21,499 nt of DNA from an uncultured bacterium (lineage in GTDB: Bacteria > Cyanobacteriota > Vampirovibrionia > Gastranaerophilales > Gastranaerophilaceae), in assembly GCA_900547585.1 (NCBI GenBank), contig URHD01000035.1, positions 1 through 21,499 on the forward strand, given 5' to 3'. This document shows positions 1 through 8,463 of this stretch, piece by piece (positions within the stretch are counted from its first letter, which is position 1; each line of letters begins with the position of its first letter). Made by a program: the position numbers and the translations under genes. The notes beneath the pieces were generated by a model. It did no database searches. It was not told where the DNA came from and was given only the letters and a program-made list of their open reading frames with translations.

Positions 1-62
<62 letters not shown>

Positions 63-81
63 ATATTAAATTGTACATTAC

Positions 82-110
82 ATTATTAAACGCTAAAAAA
101 CAAAAATCAA
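82..110 (-). promoter_or_regulatory. Possible promoter of the initiator tRNA
   Basis: On the minus strand TTGATT (110-105) lies 17 nt from AATAAT (87-82). A start near 75 would leave a leader of about a dozen bases before the tRNA 5' end at 62. Both hexamers are imperfect and the region is very AT-rich, so this is only a candidate. Confidence 0.35.
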
Positions 111-202
111 GAGGTTATTTACTTTCATCTGCCGGTGAATACTTCCCAATTTCGCCAATTAGTATTAAAATATTAACCTGAGCAGTGAGATGAGGATGAA
201 AG

Positions 203-1843
203 ATGAAAATAATCGTTATTGGCGGGGGAGCCTGCGGCGCCAGCGCTGCAGCAAGAATGAGAAGACTCGACGACAGTGCAGAAATTTTGATTCTGGAAAA
301 AACTAACGAAATCTCCATCGCAAACTGCGGACTTCCGTATTATTGCTCGAATGTGATTGACAGTGAAGAAAAAATGCACGTTTCAAGCGTGCAAAAATTC
401 AAAAACCTCCTTAATGTCGATATAAGAATGGGCGCAGAAGTTACCTCCATTAATAGAAAAGACAAAAGTGTAACAATAAACGGATATGAAATCTTGAACT
501 ATGACAAACTTGTCCTTGCACCCGGCGCAAGCCCTTTTAAACCTCAAATTGAGGGCATAAATAACCCTAAAATCCATACCGTACGCACCCTTGGCGATGC
601 TAACAGGATTAAAGAATATATAAAAATATCAAACGCAAGAAATGCTGTGGTAATCGGCGGTGGATTCATCGGGGTCGAAATGGCGGAAAGCCTTGCGGAA
701 ATTGATGGCATAAACGCAACTCTTGTCGAACTTTCGCCTCATATTTTACCACCTGTCGATAAAGAAACAGCCGCATTTGCTCAGAATGAACTGCGAAAAC
801 ACGGAATAAAGCTCATTTTGTCTGATGGCGTGAGCGCTTTTGGCAAAGATGAGATTGCGCTGAACTCCGGACGAAAAATTCCTTATGATATTGCGATTCT
901 CGCGATAGGCGTGAAACCGGAAACTGCACTGGCGCGTGATAGCAGATTGGAAATAGGCGAATCAGGAGGTATAAAAGTAAATAACCATATGCAAACCTCC
1001 GACCCCGATATTTATGCCGGTGGGGATAGCGTTGAAGTGGAGGATTTTGTGTCAGGACAGGGCGTTCTAATCCCGCTTGCAGGGCCGGCAAACAGACAGG
1101 GGCGCATAATTGCGGATAATATTGCCGGATACGATTCTGTTTATAAAAAAACTATCGGCGCAGCTGTGGTAAAAGTCTTTGATTTAACCGTTGCGAACGC
1201 CGGAAATAGCGAAGAAACGCTTATAAAACGGGGAATTCCCTATTTGAAGACCTTTACTTTCGGTTTTTCCCATGCAAGCTACTACCCGAACGCTACCCGC
1301 ACGATGTATAAGCTTTTGTTCAATAAAAACGGAGATATTCTCGGGATTCAGGCTGTCGGGCAGGAGGGAGTTGAAAAACGAGTGGATGTGGCTGCTACTG
1401 CTATGAGAAATGGCCTGAAAGTATGGGATTTGATTGATTCTGAGCTGTGTTATGCGCCTCCTTATTCGTCAGCGAAGGACCCTGTAAATATTCTTGGCAT
1501 GCACGCTGATAATATCCTCAAAGGGCTTGTAAAACCCGCGTTTTATGAAGATATTGAGGGCTCGTTCCTTGTGGATATTCGCTCAAAAGAAGAATTCTCC
1601 GCTGAAACCATTGAGGGCGCAATAAATATCTTTACTCCGGAGCTGCGTGAGCGCTATGTTGAGCTTCCTAAAGACAAAAAAATCGTTCTGTTTTGCAATA
1701 CCGGTTTTCAAAGCTACGTTGCCTCGAGAATCCTTTTGCAAAAAGGCTTTGACCGGGTTTACAGCTTAACGGGCGGGATTACGCTCTACAAAGAGCTTTT
1801 AAAAAATGAACAGGAATCAGAAAAAAGCTACGCTCAAGTGTAA
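203..1843 (+). CDS. cdr: CoA-disulfide / persulfide reductase with C-terminal rhodanese domain
   Basis: This is a flavin- and NAD(P)H-dependent reductase of the CoA-disulfide reductase/NADH oxidase group, 546 residues long. The N-terminal FAD motif is IGGGACGASAA (6-16). The single redox cysteine is Cys42 in NCGLPYY. A second dinucleotide fold (VIGGGFIGVEMAES) starts near residue 149, and the dimerisation domain includes ASYYPNA and the ELCYAPPYSSAKDPVN motif. Residues ~450-535 form a rhodanese domain (FLVDIRSKEEF) with a candidate persulfide cysteine, Cys498, in CNTG. This is the layout of CoADR-RHD and NADH-dependent persulfide reductases, so low-molecular-weight disulfides, polysulfide or persulfide are likely substrates. 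Which one cannot be told from sequence. The ATG follows GAGGATGAAAG closely. The gene is divergent from the tRNA and appears monocistronic; I see no terminator in the 98 bases after it. Confidence 0.9.
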   Translation: MKIIVIGGGACGASAAARMRRLDDSAEILILEKTNEISIANCGLPYYCSNVIDSEEKMHVSSVQKFKNLLNVDIRMGAEVTSINRKDKSVTINGYEILNYDKLVLAPGASPFKPQIEGINNPKIHTVRTLGDANRIKEYIKISNARNAVVIGGGFIGVEMAESLAEIDGINATLVELSPHILPPVDKETAAFAQNELRKHGIKLILSDGVSAFGKDEIALNSGRKIPYDIAILAIGVKPETALARDSRLEIGESGGIKVNNHMQTSDPDIYAGGDSVEVEDFVSGQGVLIPLAGPANRQGRIIADNIAGYDSVYKKTIGAAVVKVFDLTVANAGNSEETLIKRGIPYLKTFTFGFSHASYYPNATRTMYKLLFNKNGDILGIQAVGQEGVEKRVDVAATAMRNGLKVWDLIDSELCYAPPYSSAKDPVNILGMHADNILKGLVKPAFYEDIEGSFLVDIRSKEEFSAETIEGAINIFTPELRERYVELPKDKKIVLFCNTGFQSYVASRILLQKGFDRVYSLTGGITLYKELLKNEQESEKSYAQV

Positions 1844-1941
1844 AATTTTGTAAAATTTAATTTTCATGCCCCTTTCCAACCGTCAAATAACAATTTGTGC
1901 ATGGTTTTATAAATATATAGGTAACAACCTGAAGGCATGGA

Positions 1942-4900
1942 ATGGGAATTTTACACACTTTATCCGAAATTGCAAAAAATAACGATAAATTTAAAAATTA
2001 CGAGCAAAATCAGCGAGATAACGACCTGCAGCGTGAGGAACTAAACCGTCGTCGCGAACATAAACAGCAGGAAGTAAAAGCCGCGCAGGATTTGGGCAAA
2101 ACCATTATTGATGTTGTCGATATCATGGACCAGCACTCCGAAGATATTGCTGAAAACGTCGAAACAGTTACGGAACCGGTTATCGGGCTTGCTCCGGTTA
2201 TTACAGGACTTCTTGGCTTTGGCGGAGCTTACAAGGGACTAATTCGCCCTGCGATGGATAAAGAAAGTGAGCTTTCAAAGGCTTTTCATGAAAGTAAAGA
2301 GGTTCAAGAGCTTGTTGAGAAGATAAGAGAAGCTGATAAAAAAATAAAATACGAAGAAAAATGGGGAATTGATGCCGTTGATTTGAAATACAAAGATTCC
2401 ATTGCCAAAATCAAAAAACGTCATCCTGAATTAGGTCAAAAAGCGGAAGAGCTCTATAAAAAACACAACAAAGAGTTGCAAAAACAGTTTAAAAAAGTGA
2501 AAATTGGCGTGGCGATTCCCATAGTTTCTGCTATTGTTGGTTTTGTTGCGGCGAATGTTTATGCAACAAAATTGCAGGTCGAAAGTTCAAGGGTTGCCAG
2601 ATGGCAGGCAAGAAAAGTGCTTGAAGACCCGAAATATTTTGTAAATTATACGCCTGAGCAGATTGAAGAAGCCCGGAAAAAACTCGAAAACAACCCTGAA
2701 TACAAGAAAAAAGACAAAAAATTAAAAACCGATAAACTAAAAAGCGGTTTGTTTAAGGGGCTTGTCAGCGTAATAAAAGACAATCGCGCATATCGAAAAT
2801 GGAAGAAAAATGACGTCGATGAATCGAAAAAAGTCGACAGAAAGCTTACAGCGCAGGAACTTGAGCGGGCGAAAAAGGATAAAGAAGTCATCCAGCGCGT
2901 TGTTCGTACGGTAAATAATCAGGCAGAAGTCTATTCGCAAAACATGGAGGTTGCTGCTAACGTGATTCTGGGCTCCACGCCGTTTTTGGGTGCGGCAGTG
3001 GGCGCAGTTGTTTCTGCGGTCATGAACTGGACAAAAGTAATCCCTAATTTTGTCAATAAACAGGTTCAAGCATACGGCTCGGAATCCGCAAAAAGCGCTT
3101 ATAACGACCTGAAAGAGCTAAAAGAAGGCACGCGTGAATACAAAGCTGCAAGAAAGAAATTTCTGAAAGAATGGTACTTTGAACCAATCTCAATAACGGC
3201 AGATGGTAAGAGAGAATCCCTCTCCCGTATGAAGGTTCTTGAAAAAAATATTAAAAAGAACACTGCAGCTGCATTAACAACAAAATGGGGAAGACGCGGC
3301 GTATTCGGGCTAATCGGTGCATTTGTCACGTCGATAGCCGGATCGCTCATTGCCCTGAAACTTCAAAAAGCGTCTTCCAGAACCGGTCGCTACATTGCAA
3401 AACGCGAGCTTGAAGAAAATCCGAAAAATTTCATCGGCTACACTGACGAAGAAATGCAGGAAGTAAAAGATGTAAAAGCTCCGAAAAAATCTTTTGGTGA
3501 AAAAGTCAAAGAATATGCATTTTTCATCCCGAACGTTATGAAAAATTATTTTGAGTACCAGAAATACAAAAAAGCAGAATTCAAACAGAATAAAATGCTT
3601 CAAGAAGAGCTCACAAAGCTCGATGTTACCGAAACCCAGATGAAAGAAGCAAAAAATCTTCAAAGAAAGATTTTTAATACGTTCGAAAAGGTGGATGACA
3701 AATCGCAGGAATATTCTGAGTCCATGGAAGCCGCTGTTGAGATTGCGCAGCCGTTTGTTTACGGCGCAGGTGCATTGTTGATGGTTTCACCGCTGCTTTA
3801 CACCGGATATCTAGCTGCAAAAGGCAAATTGAGCGCAAAATCTGTTATTAACAAGATTTTGACCACGCTGTCAGGTTCCAGCAAGATTACCGAAAAGAAA
3901 TGGTTCAAAAAATACCTTGAAAATATTGCAAAACAACTTCCTGACAAGGTTGCGCAGGCTACTCCCAATTCTCAAATCTGGGGAAAGGTTTTTGCGGATA
4001 TAAACCTTGAAAAAACGCCTATTGCTGAGATTATCGGCAAATTTACAAAAAATTCCGTAGAGTATATAAAGAATTTCTCAAATCTTTCACTCGCTGAAAA
4101 ACGTGCGGTGGTAGAGGATTTAAGTCGTATTGCTCCGGATAATTCATTGTTCGCAAAAAGACTCAGTTTATTAAAATCTGCGGGTGACAATGAGTTTAAA
4201 GCGGTAATGGACGCACTTTTCAAACCGTCTGAGCTCGGGAAGAGCATTCAGAAGATGAGTGATGATGAATATCGCAATTTTAAATATCAAATGACTAACT
4301 TACTGGGTGCAAAACGCGATGTATATGAGTTTTATCCTCAAAAAACAAACATGATAAATGCACTTTTTGCAATGCCGCGCCAGGAATTGTCCCAATTCCT
4401 GGATTCTTTGCTGGGCAAAGAATCCATAGCAAAAATGTCTAAAATGTCGGATTCAACATTCATTAAACATAAACAAACCGTGAATTCGTTGATAAAAAAT
4501 TGTGAAAAGAATATTTCATATTTAAAAAATGATATTAAAGTTTTTGGAAATGTTTATAGTCCCAAAGAAATTTACAGCCAAAAACGAGAAATTGAAGCTT
4601 TTGAGCAGCTTAAAAGCATTTTTAGCATATTCGGCAATTTAACTAAACAGGATTATTCAATTGTTTCAAAAATTTTGACTGAAAAAACTGAATTTTTCAA
4701 AAATATATCAAAAATGGATGACGCGGATTTTGAACGCATTAAAGGTCATATAAAAGCATTCCTTAACCCATCAGACGAATTGATGGAAAACATTACAAAG
4801 GAAAATGCCCAAAAATATGCGGACGAAATTTTCAAATCTCTTGATTCTTATCTAAAAACGTCAACTTTTAATGAAGAAATGATTTTGCCTGTTTTGCAAC

Positions 4901-5691
4901 AAACCCTGGCTAATCATTCGGGTATTGAAGAGTTTTTAACGATGGGACAAAAAGAATTGGGTGAAATAATCGGTAAAGAAATACTCACGCAACCTATAAA
5001 AAGTAAAAGAAATGCTTTAATTCCAAAGGCAGTGGATTTTGCAAAAGAAAAAATTTATAATACATTCACAGCTACAGAAAAACCAATTACAGAGATTTTA
5101 AACTTAAAATTCGGTGATTTGATTATGCCCGTTGATGCGTTGAAGCTTGTTGAACAAACAAAAGCAAAATTCGAGGGTAAATCTCCCGAAGTTATAGATA
5201 GATTTTTAAGAATAAAAAATAATAATGCTCCACGATTCGTTAAAAGGTTTAATATTGAATCGATGGATAAAGACTATATTGTGGACAGCCTCGGAAAACT
5301 TAAAGAAGTCATCAAAAGACTTCCAAAAGATGAAATGAAAAAAATTGTAAGCGCTATGGTCAACGAATTCAGCGAACATCCCGACCAGTTTATAGCTTAT
5401 GTTCAGAGCGGCAAAATACTCGGTTTTTACAAAACAGAAGGCTTTAAAAAAGCTGTTATGGCTGCTGGCGTTAGCTGGACAGCGGTTAACATTGCATTGA
5501 TTTATACGATAGAATCAATTCTTGCCGATTTAAAACTGAAATCGGGAAGATTGGGTGTTATGAAAGCGCTTGATTCGCTGGAAGACCCCGCATATTACGC
5601 AAATATCGAGCCCGAAACCTCCTCTGCTGCTCAACCGGCAAATCTGCCCGCAAATAACCCCAAAAGCCTTTTTGATATGCTGAAAAAATAG
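1942..5691 (+). CDS. Unknown 1249-residue modular membrane protein with ~260-residue repeats
   Basis: I do not recognise this protein. It is Lys/Glu-rich and helical, with six hydrophobic stretches (about 80-100, 189-212, 341-362, 453-472, 604-627, 1175-1193) and no signal peptide. Two signatures alternate. The first is a box SSR-x-x-R-x-x-A-x-x-x-LE-x-P-x-x-F-x-x-YT-x-E at 215-237, 478-503 and, degenerate, 1200-1224. The second is SQ-x-YSE-x-ME or a variant at ~66-75, 331-336 and 588-596, each followed at once by a hydrophobic segment. The spacing gives a period of about 260 residues. In the last module the linker between the boxes grows from ~144 to ~605 residues, and that insert contains three KM-x-D repeats (771, 834, 924). 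The start ATG has GAAGG 6 nt upstream; the overlapping ATG at 1937 is in another frame. A structural or membrane-scaffold role is only a guess. The gene ends 2 nt from convergent alr. Confidence 0.85.
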   Translation: MGILHTLSEIAKNNDKFKNYEQNQRDNDLQREELNRRREHKQQEVKAAQDLGKTIIDVVDIMDQHSEDIAENVETVTEPVIGLAPVITGLLGFGGAYKGLIRPAMDKESELSKAFHESKEVQELVEKIREADKKIKYEEKWGIDAVDLKYKDSIAKIKKRHPELGQKAEELYKKHNKELQKQFKKVKIGVAIPIVSAIVGFVAANVYATKLQVESSRVARWQARKVLEDPKYFVNYTPEQIEEARKKLENNPEYKKKDKKLKTDKLKSGLFKGLVSVIKDNRAYRKWKKNDVDESKKVDRKLTAQELERAKKDKEVIQRVVRTVNNQAEVYSQNMEVAANVILGSTPFLGAAVGAVVSAVMNWTKVIPNFVNKQVQAYGSESAKSAYNDLKELKEGTREYKAARKKFLKEWYFEPISITADGKRESLSRMKVLEKNIKKNTAAALTTKWGRRGVFGLIGAFVTSIAGSLIALKLQKASSRTGRYIAKRELEENPKNFIGYTDEEMQEVKDVKAPKKSFGEKVKEYAFFIPNVMKNYFEYQKYKKAEFKQNKMLQEELTKLDVTETQMKEAKNLQRKIFNTFEKVDDKSQEYSESMEAAVEIAQPFVYGAGALLMVSPLLYTGYLAAKGKLSAKSVINKILTTLSGSSKITEKKWFKKYLENIAKQLPDKVAQATPNSQIWGKVFADINLEKTPIAEIIGKFTKNSVEYIKNFSNLSLAEKRAVVEDLSRIAPDNSLFAKRLSLLKSAGDNEFKAVMDALFKPSELGKSIQKMSDDEYRNFKYQMTNLLGAKRDVYEFYPQKTNMINALFAMPRQELSQFLDSLLGKESIAKMSKMSDSTFIKHKQTVNSLIKNCEKNISYLKNDIKVFGNVYSPKEIYSQKREIEAFEQLKSIFSIFGNLTKQDYSIVSKILTEKTEFFKNISKMDDADFERIKGHIKAFLNPSDELMENITKENAQKYADEIFKSLDSYLKTSTFNEEMILPVLQQTLANHSGIEEFLTMGQKELGEIIGKEILTQPIKSKRNALIPKAVDFAKEKIYNTFTATEKPITEILNLKFGDLIMPVDALKLVEQTKAKFEGKSPEVIDRFLRIKNNNAPRFVKRFNIESMDKDYIVDSLGKLKEVIKRLPKDEMKKIVSAMVNEFSEHPDQFIAYVQSGKILGFYKTEGFKKAVMAAGVSWTAVNIALIYTIESILADLKLKSGRLGVMKALDSLEDPAYYANIEPETSSAAQPANLPANNPKSLFDMLKK

Positions 5692-5693
5692 TC

Positions 5694-6824
5694 TTATCTC
5701 GTATAAACCCTTGCCAGACGGACTTTCAAACGGCAGGTGAGTTCGTAATTTATCGTGTGCAGAAGATTTGCCCATTCATCAACGGAAATAAATTCCCCTC
5801 CGTCAGCACCCAGCAGCGTAATCACGTCACCTTCCGAAACATCAAGCCCCGTAACATCAAACATCATCTGATCCATTGTGATATTGCCGATTTGAGGCAC
5901 TTTTTTGCCGTTTATCAGCCCAAAAATCTTGTTGGACAAGCATCTTGGCACTCCGTCTGCGTATCCCATCGGGATTGTTGCTATTTTGGTTCTTCCATGT
6001 GTTATAAAAGTGTGGGAATAGCTTACCCCCTCCTCGGGTTCTGCTTCATGGATGTTTGTGATTCTTCCTTTTAAAGAAATTGCCTGTTTTAAGTCAGGTT
6101 TTTTCACGCCTGCGGGCAAATCCGGCTGCATACCGTAAATTCCAATCCCGGCGCGCGCCATGTTGTAATCCATATAATCATACGCAATCAAAGCCGGCGT
6201 ATTGCAGCAATGGATTAAAAGTCCGGTTGTATCAACCGAATCAACGACTTTTCTGAACTTTTCATACTGGATTTTTGTTGCCGGCGGGTCTTCTGCGCAC
6301 GCAAAATGTGTGAAAATGCCCTCAAGTTCAATAAAATCGCACTTTTGTAGGCGTTTTATAAATTCCGGTGCATTTTCAGGGCGCACGCCGATTCTGTTCA
6401 TTCCGGTGTCGATTTTTACGTGGATTTTTGGTTTTATGCCTGTTTTTTCGTATGCAATCCGGCATGCTTCGATGTGTTCGTCGAGAAAAATCGAAAGCGA
6501 CATGTTATTTGCCGCAGCCCAGTCGAATGCCCATACCGGAACCGCGCCCAAAATCAGGATAGGCGCATTGATTTTTGCTTCGCGAAGCTGCATTCCCTCG
6601 TCAATCGAAGAAACCCCGAGAAAATCCACGCCAGATGCCAGCAAAATCGGCGCAATCGTCACCGCTCCGTGCCCGTAAGCGTCTGCTTTTACCACGGCGA
6701 AAAGCTTTGCGCCTTTTTTCAAATATTTTTTGAATTCCAGAATATTGTGTTCGATATTATTTAAATTTATCTCAACCCACGCGTCACGTCTGGTGTTTAG
6801 GTAAGATGCACGGTCAAACTGCAT
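5694..6824 (-). CDS. alr: Alanine racemase
   Basis: PLP-dependent racemase that interconverts L- and D-alanine and supplies D-Ala for peptidoglycan in the cytoplasm. The 376 residues match the usual length. The N-terminal TIM barrel carries the PLP lysine Lys46 in FAVVKADAYGHG. The second catalytic base is Tyr269 in GVSYSHTF, in the C-terminal beta domain. Other family motifs seen are KIDTGMNRIG, FTHFACAED, MARAGIGIYG, IPMGYADGVPR and GNITMDQMMFDV. AAGGAAA lies 5 nt before the ATG. The gene sits 96 nt downstream of the short-chain dehydrogenase on the same strand and could be co-transcribed with it. No ddl or mur gene is nearby, which is common for alr. Confidence 0.97.
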   Translation of the reverse strand: MQFDRASYLNTRRDAWVEINLNNIEHNILEFKKYLKKGAKLFAVVKADAYGHGAVTIAPILLASGVDFLGVSSIDEGMQLREAKINAPILILGAVPVWAFDWAAANNMSLSIFLDEHIEACRIAYEKTGIKPKIHVKIDTGMNRIGVRPENAPEFIKRLQKCDFIELEGIFTHFACAEDPPATKIQYEKFRKVVDSVDTTGLLIHCCNTPALIAYDYMDYNMARAGIGIYGMQPDLPAGVKKPDLKQAISLKGRITNIHEAEPEEGVSYSHTFITHGRTKIATIPMGYADGVPRCLSNKIFGLINGKKVPQIGNITMDQMMFDVTGLDVSEGDVITLLGADGGEFISVDEWANLLHTINYELTCRLKVRLARVYTR

Positions 6825-6920
6825 AATATTTCCTTTATTTGCATTGTAATCGGATAAATCTGTTTTTGTAATCCCGTGTGAAATTGGTCAATTACTTTTT
6901 TAAGCAAATTTAACTCTATT

Positions 6921-7754
6921 TTATCGCAAACGGTTTTTCATGGACGCTTTTGTGAGGAAATTTATCAAAGAAAGCGGCAGTTTTGAAAACAACGCTGTCA
7001 TTTTTGCATCAAATCCTGCGCAATATGATAGTTTCGGGTTTTTAATTGTCAGAACTTTTAGAACAAGTTTGCCAATTTCTGATGCTTCAAGCCCTTTATA
7101 GTTGTTTTTACGTGCGTTTTTGACGAGAAATTCGTACTCTTTTTCGTATTTTTTGTGAAATTCTTCGGGAATGTTGTCCAGAATTTTTGTGCATTCGTTG
7201 ATTGATTTGTCCCAGATTGCTGTTTTTACCACGCCGGGCTTTATTGAGATAACTTTTAAGTCGGGTTTTTTGCATTCAAGCAAAAGCGCGTTAAAAAATA
7301 TGTCCAGCGCCCGTTTTGATGCGCAATAAGGCGAAACAAACGGAAAAAGCCCGAAACTTGCCATCGAGCTGATGTTTACAATTCTGCCGTTGTCCATAAT
7401 TGGCAAAAAGCGTTGCGCGACACGGATTGCGCCAAAAACATTCACTTCAAACTGGTTTTTTATTGCGTCAACAGGCAGGCATTCAACAGGGCCCGCAACT
7501 GCAATCCCTGCGTTGTTTACAAGCCCGTAAAGCGTGCCGGTTTGCGATTTTATGACTTCAAAAGCTTCGTTTACGCTCTCGTCGCTTGTTACGTCGATGA
7601 AAACCGCCTGAATCGAGGGGTTTAGCGCTTCGAGTGCCGTTTTATCCGCCTCTTTTCTTACGCCTGCAAAAACTTTAAACCCGTTTTCAGCCAGCGTAAG
7701 CGCGATTTCTTTCCCCAGCCCTGATGAGGCTCCTGTTACAAGTACATTTTTCAT
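6921..7754 (-). CDS. Classical short-chain dehydrogenase/reductase
   Basis: NAD(P)-dependent oxidoreductase of the classical SDR family, 277 residues. The cofactor-binding glycine motif TGASSGLG is at 7-14, NNAG at 80-83, and the catalytic residues are Ser130 (NISSMAS), Tyr143 and Lys147 (YCASK). Arg33 after the second strand (AGVRK) and no acidic residue at the usual NAD-selecting spot hint at NADP preference; this is weak inference. The extended C-terminus (about 190-277), with FSKLPLSLINFL, resembles retinol-dehydrogenase/17-beta-HSD-like SDRs that contact membranes or hydrophobic substrates, but the substrate cannot be assigned. The SD AAGGA precedes the ATG. The gene lies first in a probable two-gene unit with alr. 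Confidence 0.9.
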   Translation of the reverse strand: MKNVLVTGASSGLGKEIALTLAENGFKVFAGVRKEADKTALEALNPSIQAVFIDVTSDESVNEAFEVIKSQTGTLYGLVNNAGIAVAGPVECLPVDAIKNQFEVNVFGAIRVAQRFLPIMDNGRIVNISSMASFGLFPFVSPYCASKRALDIFFNALLLECKKPDLKVISIKPGVVKTAIWDKSINECTKILDNIPEEFHKKYEKEYEFLVKNARKNNYKGLEASEIGKLVLKVLTIKNPKLSYCAGFDAKMTALFSKLPLSLINFLTKASMKNRLR

Positions 7755-7765
7755 TCCTTATTTTT

Positions 7766-7794
7766 AACATAGTTTTGCAAATTGGACAACTCAA
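7766..7794 (-). promoter_or_regulatory. Candidate promoter for the SDR-alr unit
   Basis: On the minus strand TTGAGT (7794-7789) is separated by exactly 17 nt from TATGTT (7771-7766). Each hexamer matches four of six sigma-70 consensus bases. Transcription would start near 7759, only a few bases before the ATG at 7754, which leaves little room for the SD AAGGA. The transcript would therefore be nearly leaderless, or another promoter is used. Confidence 0.35.
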
Positions 7795-7855
7795 TGATTG
7801 TTGACGGTTCCGTATCTTTCCGGCATATGCACACCTGATAGCAAAAAAAACGGTT

Positions 7856-7951
7856 GCATTTGCGTAAAAAGAGGATTTAATTCATTTTTTATGCCTCGAT
7901 TCGCTCCGCTGGAATAGGTCATAAAAAATAAATTAAATCCTCTTTTTACGC
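7856..7951. repeat. Long hairpin repeat, copy A
   Basis: The left arm (7862-7893) and right arm (7920-7951) are 32 nt each and pair with a single C-A mismatch. They enclose a 26-nt loop (7894-7919) that can itself fold (CCT with AGG, ATTC with GAAT). The arms begin GCGTAAAAAGAGGATTTAA and end ATCCTCTTTTTACGC. The leader GCATTT before the left arm is also shared with the other copies. Copies B (15296) and C (15491) share the loop TCGATTCGCTYCGCTGGAAT (C with changes) and most of the arms. Copy A has neither an ORF nor a terminator-like U-tract placed correctly for a neighbouring gene. It is best described as a dispersed palindromic element (REP- or MITE-like); the family is unknown to me. Confidence 0.93.
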
Positions 7952-8159
7952 GGCGGGTTTTTGGGAAGATTCGCTCGTTATGTTATGTTTTTGCTTTGTT
8001 AAGAAATGTAAACCTGCGAACCCTTTGTTTTTTAAGGTTTTTGGATTTTTGTATATATTCCATAGATAAATTTTAGCAATTTTTTATAGAAAAAATCGTT
8101 TATATAAGTACGAGAGATAAACAAAAACAAAGATAAAAACATAACTGGAGGAATACAAA

Positions 8160-8348
8160 ATGGCAAGAGTTCTTATTTCAATGCCCGAAGACTTTTTAAA
8201 CAAAATTGACGGAGTTGCAGAAACAGAAAATCGTACAAGAAGCGAACTGATTCGCGAAGCGCTCAGAACTTACATCCACAAACAAAAAGTTCGCGAAAAC
8301 ACACTGGCAGCTAAAAACGCACAAATTCTCGAGGCATTACTGGACTAA
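8160..8348 (+). CDS. Small ribbon-helix-helix (CopG/MetJ/Arc-type) DNA-binding protein
   Basis: The 62-residue protein has an N-terminal DNA-reading strand RVLISMPEDFLNKID (3-17), then helix ENRTRSELIREALRTYI (23-39) with the conserved turn between the helices, and a charged tail ending LEALLD. This is the compact CopG/RHH fold, which acts as a dimer and binds operator DNA through the paired strands. A strong SD, GGAGG, lies 8 nt before the ATG. RHH proteins are often antitoxins, but no toxin-like ORF lies on either side; the next gene is 214 nt downstream. It may be a stand-alone regulator or an orphan antitoxin. Self-repression is common in the family, but its operator is not evident here. 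Confidence 0.88.
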   Translation: MARVLISMPEDFLNKIDGVAETENRTRSELIREALRTYIHKQKVRENTLAAKNAQILEALLD

Positions 8349-8382
8349 TAAAAAAACTTTCTTAAAAAATAAACACGCAGGG

Positions 8383-8428
8383 TAAAATTTAAAAGCAAAA
8401 CAAACTAATTAGGGGATAAAATTTAAAA
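8383..8428. repeat. Short direct repeat TAAAATTTAAAA x2
   Basis: The identical 12-mer TAAAATTTAAAA occurs at 8383-8394 and 8417-8428, spaced 34 nt start to start and preceded by G-runs (AGGG, GGGGA). It lies between the RHH gene and the terminator. It could be a pair of binding sites, but in DNA this AT-rich it may be chance. Confidence 0.4.
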
Positions 8429-8463
8429 TCGGCACTAGACATTGATTGGGGAATTGGCTAAAT

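Larger units (their letters stand above)
7755..8159. other. 405-bp non-coding divergent region
   Basis: This stretch separates the minus-strand dehydrogenase from the plus-strand ribbon-helix-helix gene. It contains a candidate minus-strand promoter (7766-7794) and hairpin repeat copy A (7856-7951). Bases 7952-8159 are AT-rich, with TATATA-like runs near 8051 and 8101 that could hold the promoter of the 8160 gene, but I could not find a well-spaced -35/-10 pair. I see no coding sequence on either strand. Confidence 0.7.

Noticed and set aside
1942..5691. Phage tape-measure protein
   Set aside because: The size, helical content and hydrophobic stretches fit, but there are no phage structural genes nearby and the neighbours are chromosomal housekeeping genes.
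6202..6678. 158-codon plus-strand ORF opposite alr
   Set aside because: Shadow of alr; Ser/Cys/Ile-rich low-quality translation with no domain.
7856..7951. Hairpin copy A as a rho-independent terminator
   Set aside because: The stem is far too long and AT-rich at the outer end, no gene ends next to it on either strand, and no U-tract follows directly.
8160..8348. Toxin-antitoxin module
   Set aside because: The RHH protein could be an antitoxin, but no toxin-sized or toxin-like frame lies upstream or in the 214 nt downstream before the next operon.
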